From assembly GCA_003263845.1 (NCBI GenBank), contig JYJN01000130.1:1-64000 (forward strand): a stretch of 64,000 nt of DNA, read 5' to 3'. Below are positions 1 through 9,492 of this stretch, in pieces. A program made the translations under genes and the position numbers. Origin of the DNA: Vibrio aestivus. GTDB taxonomy: Bacteria > Pseudomonadota > Gammaproteobacteria > Enterobacterales > Vibrionaceae. Positions within the stretch are counted from its first letter, which is position 1; each line of letters opens with the position of its first letter. The notes beneath the pieces were generated by a model. That model was not told the origin of the DNA and did not search any database. It saw nothing but the letters and a program-made list of their open reading frames with translations.

Positions 1-189
1 CACTCATAGTTGGTAATCTGCTCTACGAATTTTGTAGAATATTTTATTCTTGCATAAATAAGTTTGAAGTCAGGCGCAATTAAAATTGTAGGTCCAATAT
101 TCCTTTGTATTTATATATTTATATATGCTTATATGCAGCATTGCGATATGAAATAGATATTATATTATCATGGAACCTCGATACAGATA
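1..189. other. AT-rich leader upstream of the accessory operon
   Basis: This stretch has no convincing reading frame. It is very AT-rich, with runs of TATATA-like sequence from about 105 to 170 that could supply -10 elements for the operon that starts at 190. No clear -35/-10 pair or operator stands out. The operon may extend further left, beyond the window. Confidence 0.4.
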
Positions 190-858
190 GTGGTTGAGTT
201 TAAAATGGAAAAAGTAAGAAATAACATCATTGCAGCTATCTATGAGTGCTGCGCTCCTGAACACTGTTCAATGATTTTAAGTTCTAACAGTTTTATAGAT
301 GCTTCTGAACTCGCATGTGGTGATTTGCTAGCATATGTCCAGAAGGATCCGGCTATGAGGTTAGATCCTGATTTAATAATCATGAACACCACATCATACT
401 CTGCGGTCCTTCATTATAGAATTGCAAATGCGATCTACGGAAATAAAGACCTATTTTCTCCAAAATTAAGAACTCTCTATGCAGGACTTCTATCGCAAAG
501 AGGAAAGCTAAAATCTGGAGCAGAGGTTCACTTCAAAGCAAGAATTGGAAAAAGTTTCGTTTTAGATCATGGGTATGGAACAGTAATCGGTGAAACTACA
601 ATAATTGGTGAAGACTGTTACATTTTGGGTGGTGTTATTTTAGGTGCCAGAGGAATAAGTGACAATCAAAGTGATGCCCGACATCCAATTCTTGGTAATA
701 ATGTTCAAGTTGGTTCTTTCTCAAGTGTTCTTGGTCGAGTGAAAGTTGGAGATAATACTTTTATAGGCCCTAGTTGTACGATAACAAAAGATATTCCCAG
801 TGGAAGCAAAGTTTTAAACGAAGAATACAATAAACAACATTATAACTACGGCACATAG
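190..858 (+). CDS. Serine O-acetyltransferase-like protein (CysE family)
   Basis: The family acetylates L-serine with acetyl-CoA to O-acetylserine, the activated substrate for cysteine synthase-type enzymes. The 222-residue protein has the N-terminal CysE helical region (DPAMR near residue 57, then HYRIANAI) and a C-terminal left-handed beta-helix of hexapeptide repeats. The hallmark LDHGYGTVIGET segment carries the catalytic-type His. It is shorter than E. coli CysE (273 aa), mostly at the N-terminus. The frame opens at a GTG; an ATG at 205 is an equally possible start. It is the first gene of the operon, and a cysteine-synthase-like gene lies three genes on, so it probably makes O-acetylserine for a dedicated pathway, not housekeeping cysteine. 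The gene is visibly more AT-rich than the core genes to the right. Confidence 0.8.
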   Translation: MVEFKMEKVRNNIIAAIYECCAPEHCSMILSSNSFIDASELACGDLLAYVQKDPAMRLDPDLIIMNTTSYSAVLHYRIANAIYGNKDLFSPKLRTLYAGLLSQRGKLKSGAEVHFKARIGKSFVLDHGYGTVIGETTIIGEDCYILGGVILGARGISDNQSDARHPILGNNVQVGSFSSVLGRVKVGDNTFIGPSCTITKDIPSGSKVLNEEYNKQHYNYGT

Positions 859-869
859 TGGGGATAACA

Positions 870-1640
870 ATGAGAAAGACAAAGAAATATTACTACGATC
901 AGCCTCTAATATATAAAACAAAATCGCATGTTGTTAACGTATTTTCAAACCAAGAAATAGAACTAGACAAAACGATTGCCTTTCCAGAAGGTGGTGGACA
1001 GGAATCAGATACTGGCACAATTACGCATGTAGCGACGGGGAAATCTATCCGCTTTGTTCACGTAAAACGCATTTGCTGCGGCTCTTTTAAAGTGGAAGAC
1101 AATAAGAGCATCAAAGTTGATGGTCTCATCGTTCACGTCCCCCATCAAGACGATGCGGACGATGTTGTAGGTTTTAGTGCAGGTGATGAAGTACTGATCG
1201 AAATCTGTACCGAACGAAGAGAAAAACTATCTACCTCACACAGCGCATCCCATCTTCTTTATCTTGGCGTTGGGGAAGTCAGGAGCGACATCGTCCAAAA
1301 CACGCTCGGCTGTCACATTAGAGAGGGACAAGCGCGTTTCGACTTTAAGGTGGATTCTCCCATTTCTAAAGACGAACTCACCCTTATCGAAGACATTGCC
1401 AATAACTTCGTATTGCGGGATTCGGATATCAAACTCTTTGCCAGCGATGAACACGAGGATGCCCGGTATTGGGAGTGCGAGGGACACGTTATCCCTTGTG
1501 GTGGCACTCACCTTGATAAAACGGGCAACATTGGAAAACTTTCAATTTTCAGTAAAAGCCTTGGCAAAGGCAAGATAAGGGTTACCTGTAAACTGGATAA
1601 TCCCACTTACGTTCACAGCAAGTACTTTTCAGAGGCCTAG
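870..1640 (+). CDS. AlaX-type alanyl-tRNA editing protein (free-standing deacylase)
   Basis: AlaX proteins are free-standing copies of the AlaRS editing domain; they hydrolyse mischarged Ser- or Gly-tRNA(Ala). The N-terminal motif PEGGGQ (residues 39-44) followed by DTG, and the zinc-binding pair HSASH (124-128) and CGGTH (210-214), are all intact, so the site looks active. There is no aminoacylation domain. An ATG at 870 behind GGGGA is preferred to the GTG at 858 that overlaps the previous stop. A tRNA-editing gene inside a biosynthetic operon suggests self-protection: it could clear tRNA charged with the pathway's own amino-acid product or intermediate. The general function is solid from motifs; the resistance role is inferred from context. 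Confidence 0.87.
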   Translation: MRKTKKYYYDQPLIYKTKSHVVNVFSNQEIELDKTIAFPEGGGQESDTGTITHVATGKSIRFVHVKRICCGSFKVEDNKSIKVDGLIVHVPHQDDADDVVGFSAGDEVLIEICTERREKLSTSHSASHLLYLGVGEVRSDIVQNTLGCHIREGQARFDFKVDSPISKDELTLIEDIANNFVLRDSDIKLFASDEHEDARYWECEGHVIPCGGTHLDKTGNIGKLSIFSKSLGKGKIRVTCKLDNPTYVHSKYFSEA

Positions 1641-1645
1641 TTAGC

Positions 1646-2861
1646 ATGACTACAACTCAACGTCTCCCATGGCACGTATATGCTTACCTGCTATGCCAGT
1701 CTATAAACCTCACTGCCGCCGTCATCTCAGTTGCCGTCGCCGCCACAGTCGGCAACCTTATTGCCCCGTCACCTGTTTTGGCAACCGTACCATATGGCAC
1801 ACAGTTTCTGTTTATTCTGCTTTTCACTTATCCCGCAGCCGTTGCCATGTCAAAACTAGGGAGAAAGTTTGTTTTCTTCTTTGGTGCCGGGAGTTTAATT
1901 GTCTCCGGTGTACTGGGGTTCAATGCTGTGCAAAATAGCAGCTTTATCTTGTTAATTGGTTCTCACGCATTCTTGGGTATTTTTACAGCGTGCGCCAACT
2001 ATTACCGTTACGCGGTAACAGACGATATTCCTGTCGCACTCAAGTCAAAAGCGCTTTCTTTAGTGGTCGCAGGTGGAGTCATCGCTGGTGTCGTTGGGCC
2101 TTCTCTAACAAGTGGCTTACAAAATGTTGATGGCTTTGCGTTATACGCCATGTGCTACGGCGTATTCATCGTACTTGCAGTCATTAACATTTTGCTTCTT
2201 CTGATTATCCCAATCCCGCGCGCCAGACAGGAGAAAAGTACGGAAAACCAAGGCACCTCGTCACTAAACAGCCGTTTAAACGAGAAAGACATAAAAAACG
2301 CCAAGCTAGGTATTGCGTCTGCTGCGATTGGTTATGGGCTAATGAACTTGTTGATGATTCAATCATCGCTGCATATGGGACACGAGAATGTCTCTTTCGA
2401 AAATGTGTCTAAAGCTATTCAGTGGCACGTTGTCGCTATGTTCTTACCTTCCTTTTTTTCTGGCTACATCATTTCGACACTCGGGCATAAGCTAGTGATC
2501 GCACTTGGTTTCCTGTTGTTTATTGTAGCCTTTGTGCTTAATCAGTTAGGTGCAGGATTTGAAGCTATGTTCTTGGCGCTGATCTTCCTTGGTCTAGGTT
2601 GGAACCTTACCTATGTAGCCGGTAGCGCATTACTCGCAGTCTCTGTAGATAGCAGTGATAACGCGAAAAAAGTGGCAAGGCGTCTGCGATACTATGATCG
2701 CGATATTCGCCACGATAGGTGCTTTTCTGCCCTCTGTTTTCCTGGAAACCATTGGATGGGAAAACACGAACATTATCTCACTTTCTATATGCGGGGTTAT
2801 GCTCTCGATCATTATTCGCGCCCGTTTATCTTCTAAAAAACACCCTGTGGAGGAACAATAA
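1646..2861 (+). CDS. MFS transporter, probable exporter (frameshifted)
   Basis: A 12-helix major facilitator protein of about 405 residues, with a charged central loop (residues ~190-220). The start is five bases after the AlaX stop. The reading frame breaks near 2665-2671 in a run of six A: the upstream frame runs on into non-hydrophobic sequence, while the next frame continues with WQGVCDTMIAIFATIGAF and a proper final helix, ending at a TAA directly abutting the next ATG. One extra A explains this. Placement between the editing protein and the PLP enzyme suggests it exports the pathway product. Substrate is unknown. Confidence 0.75.
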
Positions 2862-3752
2862 ATGCTGCCTACACCACTTTTGCAATTTGATAGGAATGTA
2901 TTCGTTAAAATGGAATTATTCCACTACGGTGGAAGCCATAAAACGCGTGCAGCTCAAAGGATTATCGATGATGCCATTGTTTCTGGTGACATCGTTCCGG
3001 GGAAAACCACAGTTATAGAAAAAACAGGGGGTAATTTCGGCTTTGGTCTTATTAATGCTTGTAGAAAACATGGCGTAGACATCGATTTAGCTGTTGGGTT
3101 AAGTTTCAGTAAAAAGAAAAGGCTGCTGCTTGAGGCGTTTGGTGCAACTCTCATTGGTATTGATAAGTTAGAAGAAGGCTGGACACCCAAAGAAGTGGTT
3201 GAGTATCACTTGGAGAACAGTGAAAAAATGGGTAAACACTACTTTTTTACTGACCAGTTCAACAACCCGGGTAGCCTAGATGCACATACTAATGTGACTG
3301 GGCCAGAAATTGCCCAACAACTAAAAGCATTATCAGACAACCGCAACGTGTGCTTTGTCTCTTGTGCTGGGACCGGAGCGAGCCTTATGGGAATCCAACA
3401 GGCACTCAAAGATGACGAATTCAATGTGCTCACATGCCTTGTTGAACCCGAAGGTGTCGACAGCCAAAACGGTGTTTTTAAAGAGCACGTATTCGAAGGC
3501 ATGTCTGTTGGTGTTGAGCCACCCTTTTTAAATTGGGACGTAATCGACAAGCGAGTTTATATTTCTGAACATCAAATGTTAGACACGCAAAAAAGCGTAT
3601 CGGCTGAGCAGGGGTATTTAGTTGGAAATACATCTGCCGCATGTATATCTGCAGCAAAATTATTAAGTAAAGAGTTGCCAAATAGTATTGTTTTCACCAT
3701 CGCTTATGACAGTGGATTATGGTACGAAAACCTTACATCCAACGCTAATTAA
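2862..3752 (+). CDS. Cysteine-synthase-like PLP enzyme (fold type II)
   Basis: This 296-residue protein belongs to the cysteine synthase/cystathionine beta-synthase family, which replaces the beta substituent of O-acetylserine or serine. Visible signatures are the PLP lysine in GGSHKTRAA (K27), the carboxylate-binding loop TGGNFG (55-60; TSGNTG in CysK), QFNNPG (132-137) and the phosphate-binding CAGTGASLMG (168-177). Loop residues differ clearly from housekeeping CysK and CysM, so the nucleophile may not be sulfide. With the serine acetyltransferase gene upstream, the likely product is a beta-substituted alanine, or cysteine for a sulfur-transfer step. The specific reaction cannot be read from sequence. 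Confidence 0.82.
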   Translation: MLPTPLLQFDRNVFVKMELFHYGGSHKTRAAQRIIDDAIVSGDIVPGKTTVIEKTGGNFGFGLINACRKHGVDIDLAVGLSFSKKKRLLLEAFGATLIGIDKLEEGWTPKEVVEYHLENSEKMGKHYFFTDQFNNPGSLDAHTNVTGPEIAQQLKALSDNRNVCFVSCAGTGASLMGIQQALKDDEFNVLTCLVEPEGVDSQNGVFKEHVFEGMSVGVEPPFLNWDVIDKRVYISEHQMLDTQKSVSAEQGYLVGNTSAACISAAKLLSKELPNSIVFTIAYDSGLWYENLTSNAN

Positions 3753-3832
3753 CGACCAACACAAGTCTATTTAAATACAATCAAGAAAAAAGTGAAATTT
3801 AATTAATCACTTTAAGGATAAGGAATATCCGA

Positions 3833-5422
3833 ATGTTAGCTAAAACAGAAAACCCAGGGCAAAATGGCAAACTGATTTATATGGATGCCAATTCTACTAC
3901 GCCTGTTTTGCCAAGCATATTGGATATTGCGGCAACAACGATGCAGGGAGGATTTGGCAACCCTTCGAGTAACCATGCAATGGGCTATTTAGCTAAGAAG
4001 CAGTTGGACTTCGCGAGGAAGATGGCGAGCCAAGCAATTGGTGCTAACAGCGAAGAGATTACATTTATGAGTGGTGCAACGGAAGCCATTCAAACAGCCA
4101 TAATATCAGCCTTACTCGACTATAAAACAAAAGAAAACAACGGTGGAAGGCGCAAGGTTTTACTTTACGGTTCAACAGAACATAAAGCCGTGCCAAATAC
4201 CTTAAAATACTGGCGCGACAATCTCGACATTAATGCTGATGTACTAGCTATTCCGGCTGATCGTCGTGGGCTGCTTGATCTTTCCTTTATCCGAAAACAC
4301 ATTCATGATGCCATCATCGTATGTACTATGTACGTCAACAACGAGACAGGGGTCATTCAAGATATAGAATCAATTCAGCAGTGTTTCACTGACTTCCATT
4401 CAGATGCGCTTTGGCTAGTCGACTGTGTTCAGGCGCTAGGCAAGTGCGATATTGACCTCTCTAAATCAAGAATTGACTACGCTCCCTTCTCCGGTCACAA
4501 ACTCTATTCACCTAAAGGCGTAGGTATGCTTTATGTACGAGACGGTGCCCCATTCAAACCACTGGTTGCGGGTGGTGGTCAAGAAGCCGGTTTGCGTTCT
4601 GGTACAGAAAATACGATAGGAATATCTGCATTCGGGAGCGTACTTTCTATACTGAATCAACGAAACGCTGATGTGTTCCATTCTAACGATACTTTAGAAA
4701 CTTATCGTAATATGCTCCTAGGAGCTTTGGATCAAGCTTTCAAAGGGATCGTTTATAACACGCCGTTAGACATTTCTGTCCCTACAACCATAAATTTTAG
4801 TGTTCCCGATATTCCAAGCCCACAATTGATCAATATGTTTAATGCTGTCGGTATCTTGGTGAGTGCGGGTTCTGCATGTAACAGCAGCGAAAGAAATAGT
4901 TTCGTACTCGATGCAATGGGCTTGGATAAATGGCGTAGCGAAAATGCTATACGTTTATCGTTTGGACCCGCTACATCACATGAAGAAATAGAGGAAGCCT
5001 GTCGGAGAATTCGAGAAATAGGTGAACTCGCTCGTTCAAATAATCTTTTTGTAACAAGTGTGCAAACAACAGAAATCGTATCACACCAGATACAATGGCA
5101 AGGAAAGCTCCCCGCGCCACAGACATGGGAATCGCTTTTTAAGCAAAAGAAAAAGAATACCGTTCTCGTTGATGTGAGAAGCACAATTGAATGGCACCTT
5201 TGTAAAAGGCCATCTATCTATAAACTTCCTTATCCGATTAAAAGCATTCCAATTGAATCACTTCTAGAGTCATTAAATATTGAAGCAGATAAAGACCAAC
5301 ACTATATTTTTGTTTGTCACACAGGCGCAAGAAGTATAGATGCAGCACGAATAGCGAATGAATATGGATTTAGTGCTACGTATGTAGAAGATGGTTGGCA
5401 GCATTTAGACACAAGGTTTTAA
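3833..5422 (+). CDS. Cysteine desulfurase fused to a rhodanese domain
   Basis: A 529-residue fusion. Residues ~15-400 are a NifS/IscS-type PLP desulfurase: substrate-side His in GSTEHKAV (H117), PLP lysine in SGHKLYSPKG (K223) and the persulfide cysteine in SAGSACNSS (C349). Residues ~430-529 form a rhodanese-like domain with active loop VCHTGARS (C495, R500). The desulfurase would take sulfur from cysteine as an enzyme persulfide and could pass it to the rhodanese cysteine for delivery to an acceptor. A good ribosome site (AAGGA) precedes the ATG. In this operon it probably serves a dedicated sulfur-insertion step; no IscU- or ThiS-like acceptor is visible. Confidence 0.85.
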   Translation: MLAKTENPGQNGKLIYMDANSTTPVLPSILDIAATTMQGGFGNPSSNHAMGYLAKKQLDFARKMASQAIGANSEEITFMSGATEAIQTAIISALLDYKTKENNGGRRKVLLYGSTEHKAVPNTLKYWRDNLDINADVLAIPADRRGLLDLSFIRKHIHDAIIVCTMYVNNETGVIQDIESIQQCFTDFHSDALWLVDCVQALGKCDIDLSKSRIDYAPFSGHKLYSPKGVGMLYVRDGAPFKPLVAGGGQEAGLRSGTENTIGISAFGSVLSILNQRNADVFHSNDTLETYRNMLLGALDQAFKGIVYNTPLDISVPTTINFSVPDIPSPQLINMFNAVGILVSAGSACNSSERNSFVLDAMGLDKWRSENAIRLSFGPATSHEEIEEACRRIREIGELARSNNLFVTSVQTTEIVSHQIQWQGKLPAPQTWESLFKQKKKNTVLVDVRSTIEWHLCKRPSIYKLPYPIKSIPIESLLESLNIEADKDQHYIFVCHTGARSIDAARIANEYGFSATYVEDGWQHLDTRF

Positions 5423-5541
5423 TAAGCGTTACATTCAAATTAAGCAACAATCAGAGAGATAACTGAATTATTTTCAGGTAATCACCTAGTGCAAGCGTAC
5501 TGAGAATCATTACCTGTATCTTGTTTATACTATAAGTCGTA

Positions 5542-6871
5542 TTGGAGGTTAGCATCGAAAAGGGTTACTTAAGTCCTAAGTTTAAGGACAAAGCACCAGT
5601 GATTAGTCATGGTCGAGGAATATACTTGTTCGATGAAAATGGTCGAAAATATATCGATGGGTCCAGTGGTGCAATTGTGGCGAATATTGGTCATGGTGTT
5701 GATGAAATTGCTAATGCAGCTTATGACCAAATTCAAGAGGTCTCTTATACATTTAGAACTCAATTTGAGAACAGGCCTGCCATTGACCTCGCAAACAAGA
5801 TACTAAGATACGCTCCTGACAAACACTCGGCCGTATTCCTAAGCAGTGGCTCAGAGGCTACTGAATCATGTTTCCGCTTTATTATCCAGTATTGGAAAGG
5901 GCTAGGAAAACCAAGCAAGAAAACAGTGCTGTCGCGGTTTGTCAGTTATCACGGTAACACCTTGGCAGCACTTTCGCTCTCTTCTGATTCTAGGCGTGAA
6001 AGTATGAAGGGCTTTACCGTTACCTCTCCAACAGTGCCTGCGTGTTACTGTGAGAGGTGCCCGTTTAAAAAGACACCGGATAGCTGCAACATTGAATGCG
6101 CTCAGGCTTTAGATGAATCAATCACTGAGCTCGGCGCTGACAATGTTGCTGCCTTTTGGGTCGAGCCTATTGTGGGGGCGACTGGTGGGGCTATCGTTCC
6201 TCACAACAAATATTTCAGCGCCATTAGAGCAATCTGCGATAAACATGATGTCTTATTAGTGGCAGATGAAGTCATAACTGGCTTTGGAAGAACAGGCAAA
6301 TGGTTTGGCTTAGAGCATTGGAACATAAACTCAGACATCACCATTTTGGGAAAAGGCATCAACTGTGGCTATACACCATTGTCTGCCATTCTTTTTAGTG
6401 AGCCTGTAACCAATAACTACTGTGATAATAACGTTAGCCTTGATATAGGACATACACACAGTGCCAACCCCCTTTCCTGCAAGATTGCGCTTTCTGTACT
6501 GGAATACATCGAAAAAAATGACCTGATTAACAATGCTCGGTTGATGGGAGATTACTTGCTAACCCGGCTCTCAGTATTAAAAAAAGACTTTACTTTCATT
6601 AAAGACATTCGAGGAATTGGACTTCTCACAGGAATAGAGTTTTTTGACGGTGACGAAGGTAACCAAGTAAATAGCGAGACTTCATACACCGACTTAATCG
6701 TGAATGAGTGTTTTAATAAAGGCCTTATTGTTTATCCCTGCCGAGGTTAGGAGGCAGTACACCGGGCACTTCTATCATTATCGCCCCCCACTCATTATCA
6801 ATGAAAGACAAATAGACGCAATCTTAGATAGGTTCCGCTCTGCATTAGTAGAAACAGCGCTGCAATTATAA
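5542..6871 (+). CDS. Class III PLP aminotransferase (frameshifted near its end)
   Basis: A roughly 440-residue aminotransferase of the ornithine/omega-amino acid group (class III). It has the PLP aspartate in VADEVITGFGRTG (residues 240-252), the PLP lysine in ILGKGINCG (K271) and the cysteine-rich insertion CYCERC...C...C (168-186) found in many members annotated AGXT2-like. The frame stops at 6750 just after YPCRG, but the next frame continues with GGSTPGTSIIIAPPLIIN and a normal C-terminus to TAA at 6871, so one base is missing near 6748. The N-terminal start is unclear: a TTG at 5542 opens the frame, but a perfect GGAGG sits five bases before an in-frame ATC at 5554. Confidence 0.78.
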
Positions 6872-6959
6872 AAAGACGTTATAACTCGTCAGCATCGGCA
6901 TCTATTACAACCTTTTACATTAGACGTAAATCTAAAGATGTTATTTTGGATGGATTAAT

Positions 6960-7951
6960 ATGGATATTGCAACAAATCAAATTGAATTACTTAGTGATGG
7001 AAACGCATATCATCATGCTCTCTATAGAATGGGAGATTTAGATAACCCATCAAGTTGGCATAAGGAATCAACGAAGAACCTCATCTTTTTAGCCAGTTCA
7101 CACTTAAAAGAAGGGGCCGTTGTTGTAGATTACGGTGCGGGGACAGGTGGTTCCGCTATTGAACTTCTTAAGTATACTGATAGCCTAGGAATTAACATTG
7201 AACTGATTTTGATTGATCCTTTGGCCTCTTGGTTTGCTAAAGCCAAACAAGTATTGGGCAATCGCAGCAATATTCGCTTTGAACTCTCTTCGTATAAAGG
7301 CCCCAACGGTAATACGACGTTTCGCTCGTTAGATGAGATTTTGGCTGGACGAAAGGCTGATCTCATCATCTCCTCTTCTACCCTGCACCTCATTCCTGTA
7401 AAGGCACTTTCCGGCGTACTGGCTCAGTTTTCCGAAAACCTGAAGCCTGATGGCGCGTTCGTCTGGAGCAGTGGTGATATAGACAGCGACAGGCGCCCAA
7501 TCAACAGCGTGTGTCTGCATGACCCTTATCGGAACCTGAGGCAAAGGGTTAAAAACCAAGAAGCAAGGCTCTCTTACTTATCCCATTTGAATAGAGAACA
7601 AACAGCAAAGCTAGAAGGAAAGATAGATAAGATCTTCCCTAAACCTTTTCATCTCTCTTCGATGGCAGAAGCCTTTAGCGGAACAAATTTTAACGTCGAT
7701 TTCAAAGATAGTGTTATTGACTTTGGCTTTGAAGACGCAGTGAGATTTATCAATGTTCCGCGATTATCTGAAATTGCCGCCCCATTGATGATGCAAACGG
7801 TGAGCGAACCCTCTTTCTAACTAACGAAATCTCAAATGTCTTTGATGACATGCAGGAAATTGGTACCGCAACACACCAAGGGTACCGAAGTTATTGGTTG
7901 TTTGGATACCACACGCTCAATCACTCACCATCAGTTTCGCCGAATAATTAA
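6960..7951 (+). CDS. SAM-dependent methyltransferase (frameshifted near its end)
   Basis: A class I methyltransferase of about 330 residues. Motif I is VVDYGAGTGGSA (residues 55-66), the motif II acid is in LILIDPLASW, and the post-core region IISSSTLHLI is typical. The frame stops at 7820, yet the neighbouring frame continues with NEISNVFDDMQEIG and a YWLFGYH segment to TAA at 7951. One T missing from the TCTTTCTAA run restores a single protein. It is a stand-alone small-molecule type, with no carrier-protein or tRNA-binding domain seen. It could methylate N, O or S of an operon intermediate. Confidence 0.75.
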
Positions 7952-7972
7952 GGATAGGCATCATTAGGCATC

Positions 7973-9111
7973 ATGGGAAGATATCAGTGCAATGACTTTG
8001 AATCCGTCAGTGGCTATTTTGAAGCGCAAGCTATGAAACATTTAAACCACACAACACCACATACGCATTTTGATGACAATGGTTGGCAAGTTCTCGTTCA
8101 AAGTGGGCTGTTCGAGCTTGCTGTTCCTCAAAATTACGGAGGAGCCGGTAAATCTTGGGGAGATGTGTTATCTGCTATTGAGGGTTTAAGTCGGACATGT
8201 TCAGATTGGGGACTGATTTTATCGTCTATCGCACAATTAGGCGCAATAAGAATTGTATGTAACCATGGGTCAGAGTCCATAAAACGATCGCTCCTTCCTC
8301 AATTGATGAAAGGCACGATTGCTTCAACCGCCGTTACCGAACGGCACTCGGGATCCTACTCTTCAGCAACGCAATGTACAGCGATTCCTAACGAAAACAA
8401 CTTTATTATCAACGGCGAAAAAACGCACATCACAAACGCCCCATCGCCAGAATACTGATCGTATATGGACGCGTTGAGAAGCCTGATGGGCAATCAGAGA
8501 AGTCTCTTTTTTATATCCCTGTCAACAGCAAAGGCGTAACAACGGGTGGTGAATGCAACATGCTTGGGAATAACTCAAGCCCTACGGGTGTTATTCACTT
8601 GGAAAATGTCTCTATTCCTTCCACCAGCACCATTGGAGCAGTGGGCGCAGGTAATCGAATTTCATACGACATGATTAATTTTGACCGCCTGCTCTATGCT
8701 GTTTTCAGCACTGGTGCATCAAAGAAACTCATTCATGACGCGATGAAATATGCCAATGAAAGGCGATCATTCAACAAACCGATTGGAGACAATCAGTATG
8801 TCCAAGACATGATAGTGTCGATGAAAGTACAGCATGAGCTGATCAAATCTATCTCTCACACGGCATTTACACACCTGAACTCAGGTTCACAGGAAACTGC
8901 TTCTCTTTGCTCGATCGCAAAACTCCACAGCACTGAAGCGATGTGCAAAATCACCCAAGATTTTGTGCAACTGCATGGCCACTATGGCTACTCGACACCG
9001 TTCCTTTTTGAGCACGTAGGTGATGCTTTAGGGCTGAAGCTTGCCGGTGGTACCTCTGAAATACAGAAAATGAACATTTATAACCAGTTGTTAAAAGAGA
9101 TGAGTGCTTAG
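7973..9111 (+). CDS. Acyl-CoA-dehydrogenase-like flavoprotein (frameshifted)
   Basis: About 379 residues in three parts: helical N-domain, central beta-domain (TAVTERHSGS; INGEKTHITNA) and C-terminal helical domain (YANERRSFNKPIGDNQYVQDM; LAGGTSEIQKM). The frame breaks near 8445: after THITNAP the next frame gives IARILIVYGRVEKPDG and joins the downstream half, so one base is missing. The position that in many acyl-CoA dehydrogenases is the catalytic Glu (EGTSEIQ) is Gly here (GGTSEIQ). It may use another base, or act as a flavin N-oxygenase or amine oxidase, as some antibiotic-pathway relatives do. It overlaps no neighbour; the thioesterase ATG follows one base after the stop. Confidence 0.75.
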
Positions 9112-9112
9112 T

Positions 9113-9478
9113 ATGGACGCAAGCAAAAACCTACACACAGATATTAAGAAAATCGTTTCGAAAACCGTACTTTCTGAGCATTCATCCAAACACTGGGGAG
9201 GAGAGTTTGATGTACTGTCGACACCTTCTCTTGTCGGATTAGTCGAAAATGCCTGCATGGAAACAACCGATCACCTTTTGATCGGTCATGTTCATACGGT
9301 CGGCGCCAACATTACCCTTAATCACAAAGGACCCGCTGAGATAGGAGATAACGTGGATATCGATGTACACATTATCGAACTGAAAGGAAAGTGGATTACT
9401 TATGGGTTTGTTGTGCGGAATAGAGCGCTAACCATCGCGGATGGTACTCATAAAAGAGTGATCCTTGAAAAACGCTGA
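9113..9478 (+). CDS. FlK-type hotdog thioesterase
   Basis: A 121-residue hotdog-fold protein resembling FlK, the fluoroacetyl-CoA thioesterase of Streptomyces cattleya. The FlK catalytic set Thr42/Glu50/His76 is matched in spacing by T37, E45 (+8) and H71 (+34), and the C-terminal GTHKRVI matches the family GTHER motif. It would hydrolyse a small acyl-CoA. The ATG one base after the preceding stop is preferred to the GTG inside the previous gene. In this operon it may release a pathway acid or detoxify an acyl-CoA made from the product. Relatives are widespread, so a fluorinated substrate should not be assumed. Confidence 0.75.
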   Translation: MDASKNLHTDIKKIVSKTVLSEHSSKHWGGEFDVLSTPSLVGLVENACMETTDHLLIGHVHTVGANITLNHKGPAEIGDNVDIDVHIIELKGKWITYGFVVRNRALTIADGTHKRVILEKR

Positions 9479-9492
9479 GGGCGGAGTGAAAA

